DNA from: Cupriavidus neocaledonicus
GTDB lineage: Bacteria > Pseudomonadota > Gammaproteobacteria > Burkholderiales > Burkholderiaceae
DNA length: 64,000 nt
Direction: 5' to 3'
Assembly (NCBI RefSeq): GCF_000372525.1
Contig: NZ_AQUR01000107.1
Coordinates: 310,001 to 374,000, forward strand
Shown piece after piece: positions 25,170 to 32,975 of the stretch. Position numbers and translations under genes: made by a program. The notes below the pieces were generated by a model. It saw nothing but the letters and a program-made list of their open reading frames with translations, did not search any database and had not been told where the DNA came from. Every line of letters begins with the position of its first letter. Position 1 is the first letter of the stretch.

Positions 25170-25979
25170 TCAGGGCCCTTCCTGCGCCATCGACTGCGCC
25201 CACAGCGCGCGCACCCGCTCGAGGTCGGCCTGGGTGTCGACGCCGGGCGCGGGCGCGGCGGCGGTCTGCATCACCGCGATGCGCTCGCCGTGCCACATGG
25301 CGCGCAGCTGCTCGAGCGCCTCGGCCTGCTCCAGCGGCGCCGCCGCCAGCGTCGGGAAGCGACGCAGGAAGCCGGCGCGGTAGGCGTACAGGCCGATATG
25401 GCGCAGCACCGGCATGTCCGGCAGCGGCACCCGGGCCGACGCGGCGGGCATGGCCGGCACGCCGGACCACGCGTCGCGCGCCCACGGAATCGGCGCGCGC
25501 GAGAAATACAGCGCGCGGCCGGCGGCGTCGCACACCACCTTGACCACGTTGGGATTGAACACCTCGGCGCTGTCGTGCAGCGGGTGGGCCGCGGTGGCGA
25601 TGGCGCAGTCGGCGTGGTGCGCCAGGTGCAGCGCGACTTCGTCGATCAGCGCCGGCTCGATCAGCGGCTCGTCGCCCTGCACGTTGACGACGATGGCGTC
25701 ATCGGCCAGGCCGAGTTGCGCGGCGACCTCGGACAGGCGGTCGGTGCCGGAGGGGTGGTCGGCGCGGGTCAGCACGGCTTCGATGCCGTGCGCGGCGCAG
25801 GCCTGCGCCACCGCGGGCGCGTCGGTGGCGACCACGGTGCGCTGCGCCGACGATGCATGCGCGCGCTCGGCCACGCGCACCACCATCGGACGCCCGCCGA
25901 TATCGGCCAGGGGCTTGTCGGGCAGGCGGGTCGAGGCCAGCCGTGCCGGAATCACCACGGTAAAGGCGGGGAGGGTCAT
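25170..25979 (-). CDS. kdsB: 3-deoxy-manno-octulosonate cytidylyltransferase (CMP-KDO synthetase)
   Basis: A 269-residue cytosolic enzyme that activates KDO with CTP for LPS inner-core synthesis. The nucleotide-binding N-terminus is VVIPARLASTRLPDKPLADIGGRPMV, abbreviated here to its key part PARLASTRLPDKPL. Other motifs are HPSGTDRLSEV, VVNVQGDEPLIEP and HIGLYAYRAGFL. It is slightly longer than the usual 250 residues. It starts 10 bases after the Trm112-like gene, in the order lpxK, Trm112-like, kdsB. Confidence 0.96.
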   Translation of the reverse strand: MTLPAFTVVIPARLASTRLPDKPLADIGGRPMVVRVAERAHASSAQRTVVATDAPAVAQACAAHGIEAVLTRADHPSGTDRLSEVAAQLGLADDAIVVNVQGDEPLIEPALIDEVALHLAHHADCAIATAAHPLHDSAEVFNPNVVKVVCDAAGRALYFSRAPIPWARDAWSGVPAMPAASARVPLPDMPVLRHIGLYAYRAGFLRRFPTLAAAPLEQAEALEQLRAMWHGERIAVMQTAAAPAPGVDTQADLERVRALWAQSMAQEGP

Positions 25980-25989
25980 GGCGCGCGGC

Positions 25990-26193
25990 TCAGTTGCCCG
26001 CCGGCGCGTCCGGCTCGATCACGCGGCCCGGCACCGACTGGCGGGCCTCGTCGGCCAGCATCACGGGGATGCCGTCGCGGATCGGGTAGGCCAGCTTGTC
26101 GGCGTGGCAGATCAGCTCCTGCGCGGCGCGGTCGTATTCCAGCTTGCCCTTGCACAGCGGGCAGACCAGGATTTCAAGCAGCCGGTTGTCCAT
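25990..26193 (-). CDS. Trm112/YcaR-family small protein
   Basis: A 67-residue protein with the family pattern LLEILVCPLCKGKLEYD, then ICHADKLAYPIRDGIPVML. The zinc-binding set is reduced to the first CPLC pair plus a later Cys. The fold resembles eukaryotic Trm112, a methyltransferase activator; the bacterial role is not settled. It is encoded between lpxK and kdsB, as in many proteobacteria. Its start lies inside the end of lpxK (20-base overlap). Confidence 0.92.
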   Translation of the reverse strand: MDNRLLEILVCPLCKGKLEYDRAAQELICHADKLAYPIRDGIPVMLADEARQSVPGRVIEPDAPAGN

Positions 26194-27277
26194 CTCGGTG
26201 TTCCTCGTTGCGCCCGGCGGTGCCGCTCGCGGCGGCCGGCGCGGTCGGCGCGGGTTGGATTTGCGCCTGCACGGCGCGGCGGATTTTATCGATCAGGCCC
26301 GCATCGATCACGGGCCTGGTGGGCACGACCCAGATGCGCGGGTCGTCGAAGCGCTCGCATTTTACGGCATCCTTCTCGGTGATCAGGATCACGTCGGCGT
26401 CGAGGGCATCGGGATGGTCGACGAACGGGTCGACCACGAAGTCATAGTGGTCGGGCAGCGGCAGGGTCTTCGGCGCCAGCCCGGCGCCGCGCAGGCTGGC
26501 GAAGAAGCGCTCGGGGTTGCCGATGCCGGCGGCGGCCAGCACGCGCCGTCCCGCAAAGGCGCTCAGCGGCCGCGCCATGGTGGGATCGGCAAGCTGCCAG
26601 GCGTCATCCAGCTCCAGCCGCATGCCGTATACGCCGGGGCGGTCGGGCGTGGCGCGGAAGTTGGGGTCGTTGATCAGGGTGGCGTCGCGCGGGCGCGAGA
26701 GCGGCTCGCGCAGCGGCCCGGCCGGCAGCATCAGGCCATTGCCGCCCATGCGCGCGTCGAACATCACGATCTCGAAGTCGCGCTGCAGCTTGTAGTGCTG
26801 CAGGCCGTCGTCGAGCAGCAGCACGTTGATGCCGGGGTGCGACACCAGCATGGCCTGCGCGCACAGCGCGCGGTCGGGGTAGACCCAGACCGGCACGTCG
26901 GTGGCGCGCGCGATCAGCAACGGTTCGTCGCCGACGTCGGCTGCCTGCGAGGTGGGCTTGACGCGGCGCGGGTGCTTCAGTTGCACGCCGTAGCCGCGCG
27001 AGACCACGCCGGGCCGCAGCCCGGCCTCGGTCAGCGCATGCGCCAGCGCGATCACCGCCGGGGTCTTGCCGGTGCCACCCACGGTGACGTTGCCGACCAC
27101 TACCACCGGCATCGGCAGCCGCGTCGACCTGAACCAGCCGCGCTGGTAGCCATGGCGACGCACCCGCGCGACCAGGCCGAACAACAGCGAGAACGGCAGC
27201 ATCAGCCACGCGAACCAGCCGCGGCGTTGCCACTGGGCGGTCACGAAGTCGGCAAGGGCATGGCGGGGAACGGGCAT
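26174..27277 (-). CDS. lpxK: Tetraacyldisaccharide 4'-kinase LpxK
   Basis: A 367-residue inner-membrane kinase that phosphorylates the 4' position of the lipid A precursor. There is a single N-terminal membrane anchor (WFAWLMLPFSLLFGLVARV). The P-loop is VVGNVTVGGTGKTPAV. Then come VVSRGYG, LLDDGLQHYKLQRD and LPAGPLREPLSR, all typical. The start chosen is MPVPRHALADFV. It lies 153 bases downstream of exbD; whether it shares the exbBD transcript is unclear. Confidence 0.96.
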   Translation of the reverse strand: MPVPRHALADFVTAQWQRRGWFAWLMLPFSLLFGLVARVRRHGYQRGWFRSTRLPMPVVVVGNVTVGGTGKTPAVIALAHALTEAGLRPGVVSRGYGVQLKHPRRVKPTSQAADVGDEPLLIARATDVPVWVYPDRALCAQAMLVSHPGINVLLLDDGLQHYKLQRDFEIVMFDARMGGNGLMLPAGPLREPLSRPRDATLINDPNFRATPDRPGVYGMRLELDDAWQLADPTMARPLSAFAGRRVLAAAGIGNPERFFASLRGAGLAPKTLPLPDHYDFVVDPFVDHPDALDADVILITEKDAVKCERFDDPRIWVVPTRPVIDAGLIDKIRRAVQAQIQPAPTAPAAASGTAGRNEEHRDGQPAA

Positions 27278-27430
27278 GGACGCGGCGGGCGAGAGTCGAT
27301 GGTCGGGATGCGATTGTAGTGCGCTCGCGGCTTCGCCCCTCGGGGCGGCCCAACCATTATGGGCATTGCCGTGCGCATGGGGCAAGCCCGCCGGCGCCGG
27401 CGCACGCCGGCGCGCGGGCCGGCCCGGGTG

Positions 27431-27856
27431 TCAGCGCGGCTGCGCGCTCTGCGTGGCGAAGGTCAGGCGCGACAGCCCGGCCAGCCGCGCTGCCTCCATC
27501 ACGTTGACCACGGCCTGGTGCGTCGCCTGCGCGTCGGCATTGACGATCACCACCGGCGCCTGGCCGCCGGCGCCCGCGACGGTGCGCAGCTGGTCGGCCA
27601 GGCTGGTGACGTCCTTCTGTTCCATCACGTGCTTGTTGACCGAATAGACCCCGCGCGCGGACACCGACACTACGATTTCCTGCGGCTGCTGGCGCGCGCG
27701 CTCGGCGTCGGCGGTGGGCAGCTGGATCTGCAGCTCGGTAAAGCGCGAGTACGTGGTCGTGATCATCAGGAAGATCAGGATCACGAGCAGCACGTCGATC
27801 AGCGGGATCAGGTTGATCTCCGGCTCTTCGCGCCGCTGGCGGGAACGGAAGTGCAT
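27431..27856 (-). CDS. exbD: ExbD/TolR-family biopolymer transport protein
   Basis: A 141-residue inner-membrane protein with one TM helix containing the essential Asp (INLIPLIDVLLVILIFLMI, key residue Asp in LIDV). A periplasmic domain follows (QEIVVSVSARGVYSVN). It pairs with ExbB to energise TonB or a TolA-like partner through the proton gradient. It lies 24 bases downstream of exbB. No tonB is nearby, so the coupled system is not identified. Confidence 0.93.
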   Translation of the reverse strand: MHFRSRQRREEPEINLIPLIDVLLVILIFLMITTTYSRFTELQIQLPTADAERARQQPQEIVVSVSARGVYSVNKHVMEQKDVTSLADQLRTVAGAGGQAPVVIVNADAQATHQAVVNVMEAARLAGLSRLTFATQSAQPR

Positions 27857-27880
27857 GGCGTTCGGGTGGGCGTGCCGCGC

Positions 27881-28501
27881 TCAGGCGCGGCGCTGCGGCA
27901 GGATGGCGTCGAGGAAGGAGGTGGCGCGGAATTCCAGCTCGGCCACGTAGTCGTCGACGCGGCGGCGGAAGTAGCGCCAGAAGATCAGCGCCGGGATCGC
28001 CACGATCAGGCCGAAGGCGGTGTTGTACAGCGCCACCGAGATGCCGTGCGCCAGTTGCTCGGGGCTGGTGCCGGTGCCGCCCTGGCTGCCGAAGATTTCG
28101 ATCATGCCGATCACAGTGCCCAGCAGCCCCATCAGCGGCGCCACCGAGGCGATCGTGCCGAGCGCGTTCAGGTAGCGCTCGAGCTCATGCGCGACCACGC
28201 GGCCGGCTTCCTCGACCACGTCCTTGGCGGCGTCGCGCGAGGTATGCGGCTGCAGCACCACGTGGCGCAGCCCTGCGGCCAGCACGCGCCCCAGCGGTGA
28301 ATTCTGTTCCAGCGTGTTGACCACTTCCGGCGTGGCGCGACGCTGCTGCGCGGCCGCCAGCGCCTCTTCATAGAGCTTCGCCGGCAGCACCTTGCTGCGC
28401 TTGAGTGACAGGAAGCGTTCGACGATCAGCGCCAGCGCGATGACCGAGGCGAGCAACAGCGGCCAGATCGGCCAGCCGGCCGCTTGAATGATGGAAAACA
28501 A
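27881..28501 (-). CDS. exbB: ExbB/MotA/TolQ-family proton channel protein (TTG start)
   Basis: A 206-residue inner-membrane protein with three TM helices. TM1 is GWPIWPLLLASVIALALIVE. TM2 and TM3 lie around VAPLMGLLGTVIGMIEIF and NTAFGLIVAIPALIFWRYF. The only start that gives the canonical N-terminus (FSIIQAAGWPIWP) is a TTG at 28501, preceded by GGGGG about four to nine bases upstream; no ATG or GTG is available in frame there. Longer in-frame extension enters the repeat array and is not supported. First gene of exbB-exbD. Confidence 0.9.
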   Translation of the reverse strand: MFSIIQAAGWPIWPLLLASVIALALIVERFLSLKRSKVLPAKLYEEALAAAQQRRATPEVVNTLEQNSPLGRVLAAGLRHVVLQPHTSRDAAKDVVEEAGRVVAHELERYLNALGTIASVAPLMGLLGTVIGMIEIFGSQGGTGTSPEQLAHGISVALYNTAFGLIVAIPALIFWRYFRRRVDDYVAELEFRATSFLDAILPQRRA

Positions 28502-28707
28502 TTGGACCCCCGGGATCGACAACCGAATTACGAAACCCCAAACCACCAACCGGCATGCCTTGAGGCGCGTGGGCATGATGCCTTGCTGCGCGCTCCGGCA
28601 TTGCTCTGAAAAAACAGGCGCCACTCTAACCCGCGCCCTGGCGCGCGGCAAGGGACGATGCGCGCCTGTCTCCGGCACGCATCGTCCCGCGCCACCAGTG
28701 GCTGCCG

Positions 28708-28753
28708 CTTTCCACAGCCCGCAGGGACAGTGTTGTGGATCGATTGTGGAAAG
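28708..28753. repeat. Array dyad 1
   Basis: CTTTCCACA (28708-28716) and TGTGGAAAG (28745-28753) form a perfect 9-base inverted repeat around a 28-base loop. The loop carries a further TGTGGAT at 28734-28740, exactly 11 bases before the right arm. A large separate hairpin (GGACGATGCG/CGCATCGTCC, about 28653-28687) lies just upstream. Confidence 0.8.
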
Positions 28754-28922
28754 CCGCCGGACAAGATGGCTAACGCATTGATCGCAAAGGGGAAAGCAGG
28801 TGCTGCCTAAATTTTGTGCAACAGTGCTCCGCGCCGGCTGCGGCGCATCGGGCACGTGCCGTGGCGATGGCTGCCATGCTTTCAAGGCCCGTTTCCGTGC
28901 GCAAGCGCACCTTCCGCCACGA

Positions 28923-28968
28923 CTTTCCACAAAGCAGCGGGACAGTACTGTGGAGGGCTTGTGGAAAG
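28923..28968. repeat. Array dyad 2
   Basis: CTTTCCACA (28923-28931) pairs with TGTGGAAAG (28960-28968) around a 28-base loop. The internal TGTGGA is at 28949-28954, again 11 bases ahead of the right arm. Loop text GCGGGACAGTACTGTGGA is close to that of dyad 1. Confidence 0.8.
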
Positions 28969-29093
28969 GTGCCTGAGAGTTTTCATAAGCCATTGATTCC
29001 AAAGGCAGTCCACCCCCTTGCTTAAAAAACAGGCAGAGCCCTCTGTTCCCGGCGCGCCGGTACTGTGACCGGCTGGCAACGCCAGAAACCGGG

Positions 29094-29141
29094 TTTGTCC
29101 ACAGCAACGAGGGAGAGCGCTGTGGATGGCCTGTGGACAAA
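29094..29141. repeat. Array dyad 3, arms matching TTGTCCACA DnaA-box variants
   Basis: TTTGTCCACA (29094-29103) pairs perfectly with TGTGGACAAA (29132-29141) around a 28-base loop. The internal TGTGGAT is at 29121-29127, 11 bases before the right arm. Relative to dyads 1 and 2 both arms changed together, keeping the pairing. The arms match the TTGTCCACA form of DnaA box used in GC-rich bacteria. Confidence 0.8.
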
Positions 29142-29341
29142 TCCGGGAGAAGCTAGCCAAGTCTTTGAAAATTCATTGGTTTTTTGGTCCTGCCGAGAAA
29201 ATGTGCAAATGCAGCAGAAGCCTGGCGCGATGGCGCTGCATCCGGCGGTGCGTTGGCCGGGCGCAGGGCGAGGCGCTTGGGCACATCGGATAAGCCTGCT
29301 ACCCGCCACCTCGCGATATAAAGTGCTTCTTGTGACGCATT

Positions 29342-29376
29342 TTATCCAGAGAAGCTGTGGATAACTTTGTGAACAA
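29342..29376. repeat. Array unit 4 (altered) with a consensus DnaA box
   Basis: TTATCCAGA (29342-29350) faces TGTGGATAA (29356-29364), the exact complement of the E. coli consensus DnaA box TTATCCACA. TGTGAACAA follows at 29368-29376, 12 bases after the box start, like the 11-base spacing of the other units. The outer left arm of the other dyads is not recognisable here. Confidence 0.65.
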
Positions 29377-29585
29377 GCGCTTGGCCCGCCATGTAAGTGG
29401 TTGATGCAAAAGAGAAATGGTTATATTGCCTAATTTTTGTTGTGCTCATAAACCGCATAAGAATCAAAGGCTTGCACGAATCCATGCGGCTTTCGGGGAA
29501 GCGTCCGGGCATCAGTGCTACCCCCTTGACAATGCAGTTATGCTGTGGACATGTCCGAGCCCCGCCGCCCGCAGGCGGCTTCCCC

Positions 29586-30971
29586 ATGTCTGACTTGCCG
29601 AATTTTTCGCGTGACCCTTCTGCCACCACGCCGCGCAGCGGCCGCGAGGTGATTCCCGTCGGCGAACTCAACCACGCCATCGCGCGCGTGTTGGAACGCA
29701 GTTTTCCGCTCGCCTGGGTACGGGGTGAAATCTCAAACTTCACGCGCGCCGCCAGCGGCCACTGGTATTTCTCGCTGAAGGACGCGCGCGCGCAGATCCG
29801 CTGCGTGATGTTCCGCGGGCGCAACCAGCATGTCGAGTTCCAGCCGCGCGAGGGCGAGGCGGTCGAGGTGCGCGCCGTGGTCTCGATGTACGAGGCGCGC
29901 GGCGAGCTGCAGCTGGGGGTCCAGGCCATGCGCCGCGCCGGCCTCGGTAACCTCTATGAAGCCTTCCTGCGGCTCAAGGAAAAGCTGTCGCAGGCGGGGC
30001 TGTTCGCGCCCGAGCGCAAGCGCCCGGTGCCGGCGCAGCCGCGCGCCATTGGCGTGGTCACGTCGCTGCAGGCCGCGGCGCTGCGCGATGTGCTGAGCAC
30101 GCTGCGGCGGCGCGCGCCGCATGTGCCGGTGGTGGTCTATCCGGTGCCGGTGCAGGGCGCGGGCGCGGCGCAGAAGATCGCCGACATGCTCGACGCCGCC
30201 GCCGCGCGCGCCGAATGCGACGTGCTGATCCTGTGCCGCGGCGGCGGCAGCATCGAAGACCTGTGGTCGTTCAATGAAGAGGTGGTGGCGCACGCGATCG
30301 CGCGCTGCACGCTGCCCGTGGTCGCCGGCGTCGGCCACGAGACCGATTTCACCATTGCCGATTTCGTCGCCGACGTGCGCGCGCCCACCCCCACCGGCGC
30401 GGCCGAGCTGGTCAGCCCGGATCGCGCGCACCTGCTCGCGCAGACACTGCGCGCGCGCGATGCGCTCAGGCAATGCCTGCGCCGCGGGCTGGACCTGCGC
30501 GCGCAGCACCTGGACTGGCTGGCCCGGCGCGTGCGCAGCCCGCAGGCGCAGCTGCAGGAGCGCCGCGCGCAGGTCGACAATCTGGCGCGACACTTGCGAT
30601 CGGCATTGCGTGACACCGTGATGTCGCAACGCCATCGCCACCAGTTGGTGGCGCTGCGCTGGCGCGCTTGCCGCCCCGACGCCGCCGCGGCCCATGCCGA
30701 CGTGGCACGCCTGTGGCAACGGCTGCAGGCCGGCGCGTTGCGCCAGCACGAACGCGCCGGCCAGCGCCTGGCACGCAGCGCCGGCGCGCTCGAGCTGCTG
30801 GCGCCGCAGCGCACGCTGGAACGCGGCTATGCGGTGCTGCTCGACCAGCGCGGACGCGCGCTGCGCGCGCCCGCCGAGATCCGCCCCGGCAGCGTGGTCG
30901 AAGCGCACCTGGCCGAAGGCGTGGCCGACCTGTCGATCGCCGGCGTGCAGGCCAAGCTGCCGGAATTCTGA
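29586..30971 (+). CDS. xseA: Exodeoxyribonuclease VII large subunit
   Basis: A 461-residue nuclease subunit that degrades single-stranded DNA in both directions. The N-terminal OB-fold begins at VGELNHAIARVLERSFPLAWVRGEISNF (key part WVRGEISNF). The catalytic region has IGVVTSLQAAALRDVL, ILCRGGGSIEDLWSFNEE and VAGVGHETDFTIADFVAD, RAPTPTGAAELV. The C-terminal part is a helical coiled coil with many Arg residues. The start MSDLPNFSRD is chosen; in-frame extension upstream enters the repeat region. It is a single gene here; xseB is not in the window. Confidence 0.95.
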   Translation: MSDLPNFSRDPSATTPRSGREVIPVGELNHAIARVLERSFPLAWVRGEISNFTRAASGHWYFSLKDARAQIRCVMFRGRNQHVEFQPREGEAVEVRAVVSMYEARGELQLGVQAMRRAGLGNLYEAFLRLKEKLSQAGLFAPERKRPVPAQPRAIGVVTSLQAAALRDVLSTLRRRAPHVPVVVYPVPVQGAGAAQKIADMLDAAAARAECDVLILCRGGGSIEDLWSFNEEVVAHAIARCTLPVVAGVGHETDFTIADFVADVRAPTPTGAAELVSPDRAHLLAQTLRARDALRQCLRRGLDLRAQHLDWLARRVRSPQAQLQERRAQVDNLARHLRSALRDTVMSQRHRHQLVALRWRACRPDAAAAHADVARLWQRLQAGALRQHERAGQRLARSAGALELLAPQRTLERGYAVLLDQRGRALRAPAEIRPGSVVEAHLAEGVADLSIAGVQAKLPEF

Positions 30972-31171
30972 GCCGCCGCGCGGCGCCGGGAACGCCTCGC
31001 ATGCGCGTGCGGCACAGCGCCGAAAGGCCGCGCAGAAATCTCCCGGAAAGCCGCGCGCGGACAAACTAACATCGGAGCAGGGGGCTTTGTGCCGCGGTTT
31101 GCGTGGGTCTTGCAAGTCCCCTACAATCGGCAATTCCGGACCCAACAACCCCAACCCACAGAGACAGAACA

Positions 31172-31753
31172 ATGGAACACAAGCTCCCCCCGCTCCCGTA
31201 CGCGCATGATGCCCTGGCTCCGCACATCTCCAAGGAGACGCTGGAGTTCCATCATGACAAGCACCACCAGACCTACGTCACCAACCTGAACAACCTCATC
31301 AAGGGCACCGAGTTCGAGAACGCGACCCTGGAAGAGATCGTCAAGAAATCGTCGGGCGGCATCTTCAACAACGCCGCGCAGGTGTGGAACCACACCTTCT
31401 ACTGGGATTCGCTGAAGCCCAACGGCGGCGGTCAGCCGACCGGCGCGCTGGCCGATGCCATCAACGCCAAGTGGGGCTCGTTCGACAAGTTCAAGGAAGA
31501 GTTCACCAAGGTTGCCGTCGGCACCTTCGGTTCGGGCTGGGCCTGGCTGGTCAAGAAGGCCGACGGCTCGCTGGACCTGGTGTCCACCTCCAACGCCGCC
31601 ACGCCGCTGACCACCGACGCCAAGCCGCTGCTGACCTGCGACGTTTGGGAGCACGCCTACTACATCGACTACCGCAATGCCCGCCCGAAGTACGTCGAGG
31701 CATTCTGGAACGTCGTGAACTGGGACTTCGCCGGCAAGAACTTCGCTGGCTGA
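31172..31753 (+). CDS. sodB: Superoxide dismutase [Fe]
   Basis: A 193-residue cytosolic Fe-type superoxide dismutase. Metal ligands fall in LEFHHDKHHQTYV, QVWNHTFYW and CDVWEHAYYIDY. The Fe-type markers KSSGGIFNNAAQVWNH and GTFGSGWAWLV are present. Its own promoter probably lies in the 200 bases after xseA, and a strong terminator follows. The length is exactly that of the family. Confidence 0.97.
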   Translation: MEHKLPPLPYAHDALAPHISKETLEFHHDKHHQTYVTNLNNLIKGTEFENATLEEIVKKSSGGIFNNAAQVWNHTFYWDSLKPNGGGQPTGALADAINAKWGSFDKFKEEFTKVAVGTFGSGWAWLVKKADGSLDLVSTSNAATPLTTDAKPLLTCDVWEHAYYIDYRNARPKYVEAFWNVVNWDFAGKNFAG

Positions 31754-31781
31754 TCCACGGATCGTCCGCACCGCATAAAGC

Positions 31782-31807
31782 AAAAAAGGGCCGCCAGGCC
31801 CTTTTTT
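31782..31807 (+). terminator. Rho-independent terminator after sodB
   Basis: Six A residues, a GGGCC/GGCCC stem with a six-base centre, and six T residues, 28 bases after the sodB stop. The symmetric A/T runs also allow termination from the opposite strand. Confidence 0.92.
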
Positions 31808-31975
31808 GTTGTGCCGCGATTCCGCAAGGCGCGCACGCTCCGCAGCAGGCCTTCGCCATCTGCGAACGCCTGTACTACCGCACCTCACCGGCGGCCTGAA
31901 GCGCGATGCGTGCTACGCCTCGCCGCCGCCCACGCGCGCCGCAACGCGATGACATGCCCGCCTGCGCGGGCCGGT

Positions 31976-32359
31976 TCAGCGTCCCTTGGCGTCGGGCACA
32001 CGGGTCTGGTCGATCGAGGCCCCGCCGGTGCCCTTGCGCGGCTTGCCGTGCAGGCCGTCGCGGTCGGCCTTGCCGGCGCTTTCCGAGGCCGGCTTGGGCT
32101 TGTCGCGGCCGGGCAGTCCGCCCGCGGTGTGCGGCTCCTTGGGCACGTCGCCGAGATCCCTGGCCAGCCCACCCGGGTTGGTGGGCGTGGCGCCCGGCGA
32201 GCTGCCGGGTGCCACGCTGGCCCCGGGCGGCGGTATGGTCTGGCTGCCCTTGGGACCCTTGTCGGTACGCACGCCGGTTTCGGGCGGCTGCGCCAGGGTG
32301 CCGCCGGCGAGCGCGCAAAGCAGCGCGAGGGCTGCGGCGCGGGGGATCGTGGATCGCAT
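31976..32359 (-). CDS. Secreted Pro/Gly-rich hypothetical protein
   Basis: A 127-residue protein with a Sec signal peptide (RAAALALLCALAGGTLAQ, cleavage near LAQ-PP). The mature part is low complexity, rich in Pro, Gly, Lys and Asp, with repeated GG-DKP and PG-type turns and no Cys. No family is recognised. It may be disordered in the periplasm. A 20-base segment containing its ribosome-binding region is duplicated just upstream. It is convergent with sodB. Confidence 0.6.
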   Translation of the reverse strand: MRSTIPRAAALALLCALAGGTLAQPPETGVRTDKGPKGSQTIPPPGASVAPGSSPGATPTNPGGLARDLGDVPKEPHTAGGLPGRDKPKPASESAGKADRDGLHGKPRKGTGGASIDQTRVPDAKGR

Positions 32360-32367
32360 CGGGGTGC

Positions 32368-32407
32368 TCCGGTTGAAAGCGGGCGTTCTCCGGTTGAACG
32401 CGGGCAT
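32368..32407. repeat. 20-bp tandem duplication ahead of the hypothetical gene
   Basis: CTCCGGTTGAAAGCGGGCGT (32368-32387) is followed directly by CTCCGGTTGAACGCGGGCAT (32388-32407); 17 of 20 positions match. Read on the minus strand each copy ends in CCGGAG, so the ribosome-binding-like element of the downstream gene is duplicated. Confidence 0.8.
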
Positions 32408-32614
32408 GCTGGTACGGCAAAAGCATTTGCCGGGCCACCTCGCCCGCTGCCGTGCTGGCCGTGGCGGGGCACCGGCGCAACGCACTTTCTACAAGCGCCG
32501 GTGGTTGTTACAAGGACGCGGTGGTCACCGGCGATGCGGTGCCAGCAGGCGCGGGCCGCGGCCGGGGGCAGGGCCGCGGGAACGGAAGTTGCGCGCACTG
32601 CAGCGATAGCCGGC

Positions 32615-32675
32615 AATTGCGGCCCATCCAATTGCGGCCCTACCCGATTGCGGCCTACCCGATCGCGGCCCACCT
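32615..32675. repeat. 15-16-bp tandem repeat, four copies
   Basis: Four consecutive units of the form RATYGCGGCCYAYCC start at 32615, 32630, 32646 and 32661. They end six bases before the Shine-Dalgarno-like GGAG of the next gene, so they lie in its promoter or 5' leader. Copy number of such tracts often varies between strains. Confidence 0.8.
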
Positions 32676-32689
32676 CTAGCGGAGACGTC

Positions 32690-32971
32690 ATGAAGCACAG
32701 CAAGCACGATACTTCGAACGACCCGGCGCTGGACCGGCGCCAGGGCCTGGATGACCGTGAGCTGAAGGAAAACGCCGCGGACAACCAGCGCGCGCGCGAG
32801 CGCGCCCGTGCCGATTGGGAGCATGCGGCATCACACCGCAAGGACGATCAGCCGGCGCGCAAGCAAGACAAGCCCGGCAAGGGCGAGATGCCGCCGGGAG
32901 TCGGCGCACGTGACCTGCACGATCCCGGCAGCCGCGACCCGGACGCGCCGCCGACCGTGAACCGCTCCTGA
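32690..32971 (+). CDS. Small highly charged hypothetical protein
   Basis: A 93-residue hydrophilic protein with about half of its residues charged (Asp, Glu, Arg, Lys), no hydrophobic core and no Cys: MKHSKHDTSNDPALDRRQ, then GLDDRELKENAADNQRARER. It is likely disordered or a helical stress-type protein. No family is recognised. The start is supported by GGAG at 32681. It is convergent with the UdgX-like gene, with stops four bases apart. Confidence 0.6.
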   Translation: MKHSKHDTSNDPALDRRQGLDDRELKENAADNQRARERARADWEHAASHRKDDQPARKQDKPGKGEMPPGVGARDLHDPGSRDPDAPPTVNRS

Positions 32972-32975
32972 GCGG

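Larger units (their letters stand above)
28608..29380. repeat. Degenerate tandem array (three units plus a partial) with conserved dyads
   Basis: The 1.08 kb gap between exbB and xseA holds a repeated unit of about 170-215 bases. Each unit opens with an A-rich tract near CAGGC or TGTGC (28608, 28807, 29022, 29193). It continues through a GC-rich hairpin and then an inverted repeat with TCCACA/TGTGGA arms. After a 22-base spacer comes a CATTGAT-like box (28776, 28991, weaker at 29163). A fourth, altered unit ends near 29380. Two copies have CTTTCCACA/TGTGGAAAG; the third has TTTGTCCACA/TGTGGACAAA. Non-coding, AT-richer than the rest of the window; the function is unknown. Confidence 0.75.

Noticed and set aside
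28608..29200. A small protein family encoded by the repeat units on the minus strand
   Set aside because: One frame gives similar peptides in all units (FPQ-S/A-IH type), but this follows from the conserved inverted repeat; there are no starts or ribosome-binding sites in register.
28608..29380. Chromosomal origin of replication
   Set aside because: DnaA-box-like elements are present, but dnaA, dnaN, gyrB, rpmH or parAB genes are absent, and the array shows no classical AT-rich unwinding 13-mers. A DnaA-related site is still possible.
29526..29550. TTGACA as -35 of an xseA promoter
   Set aside because: No acceptable -10 lies 16-18 bases downstream; the TATGCT that looks good is only seven bases away.
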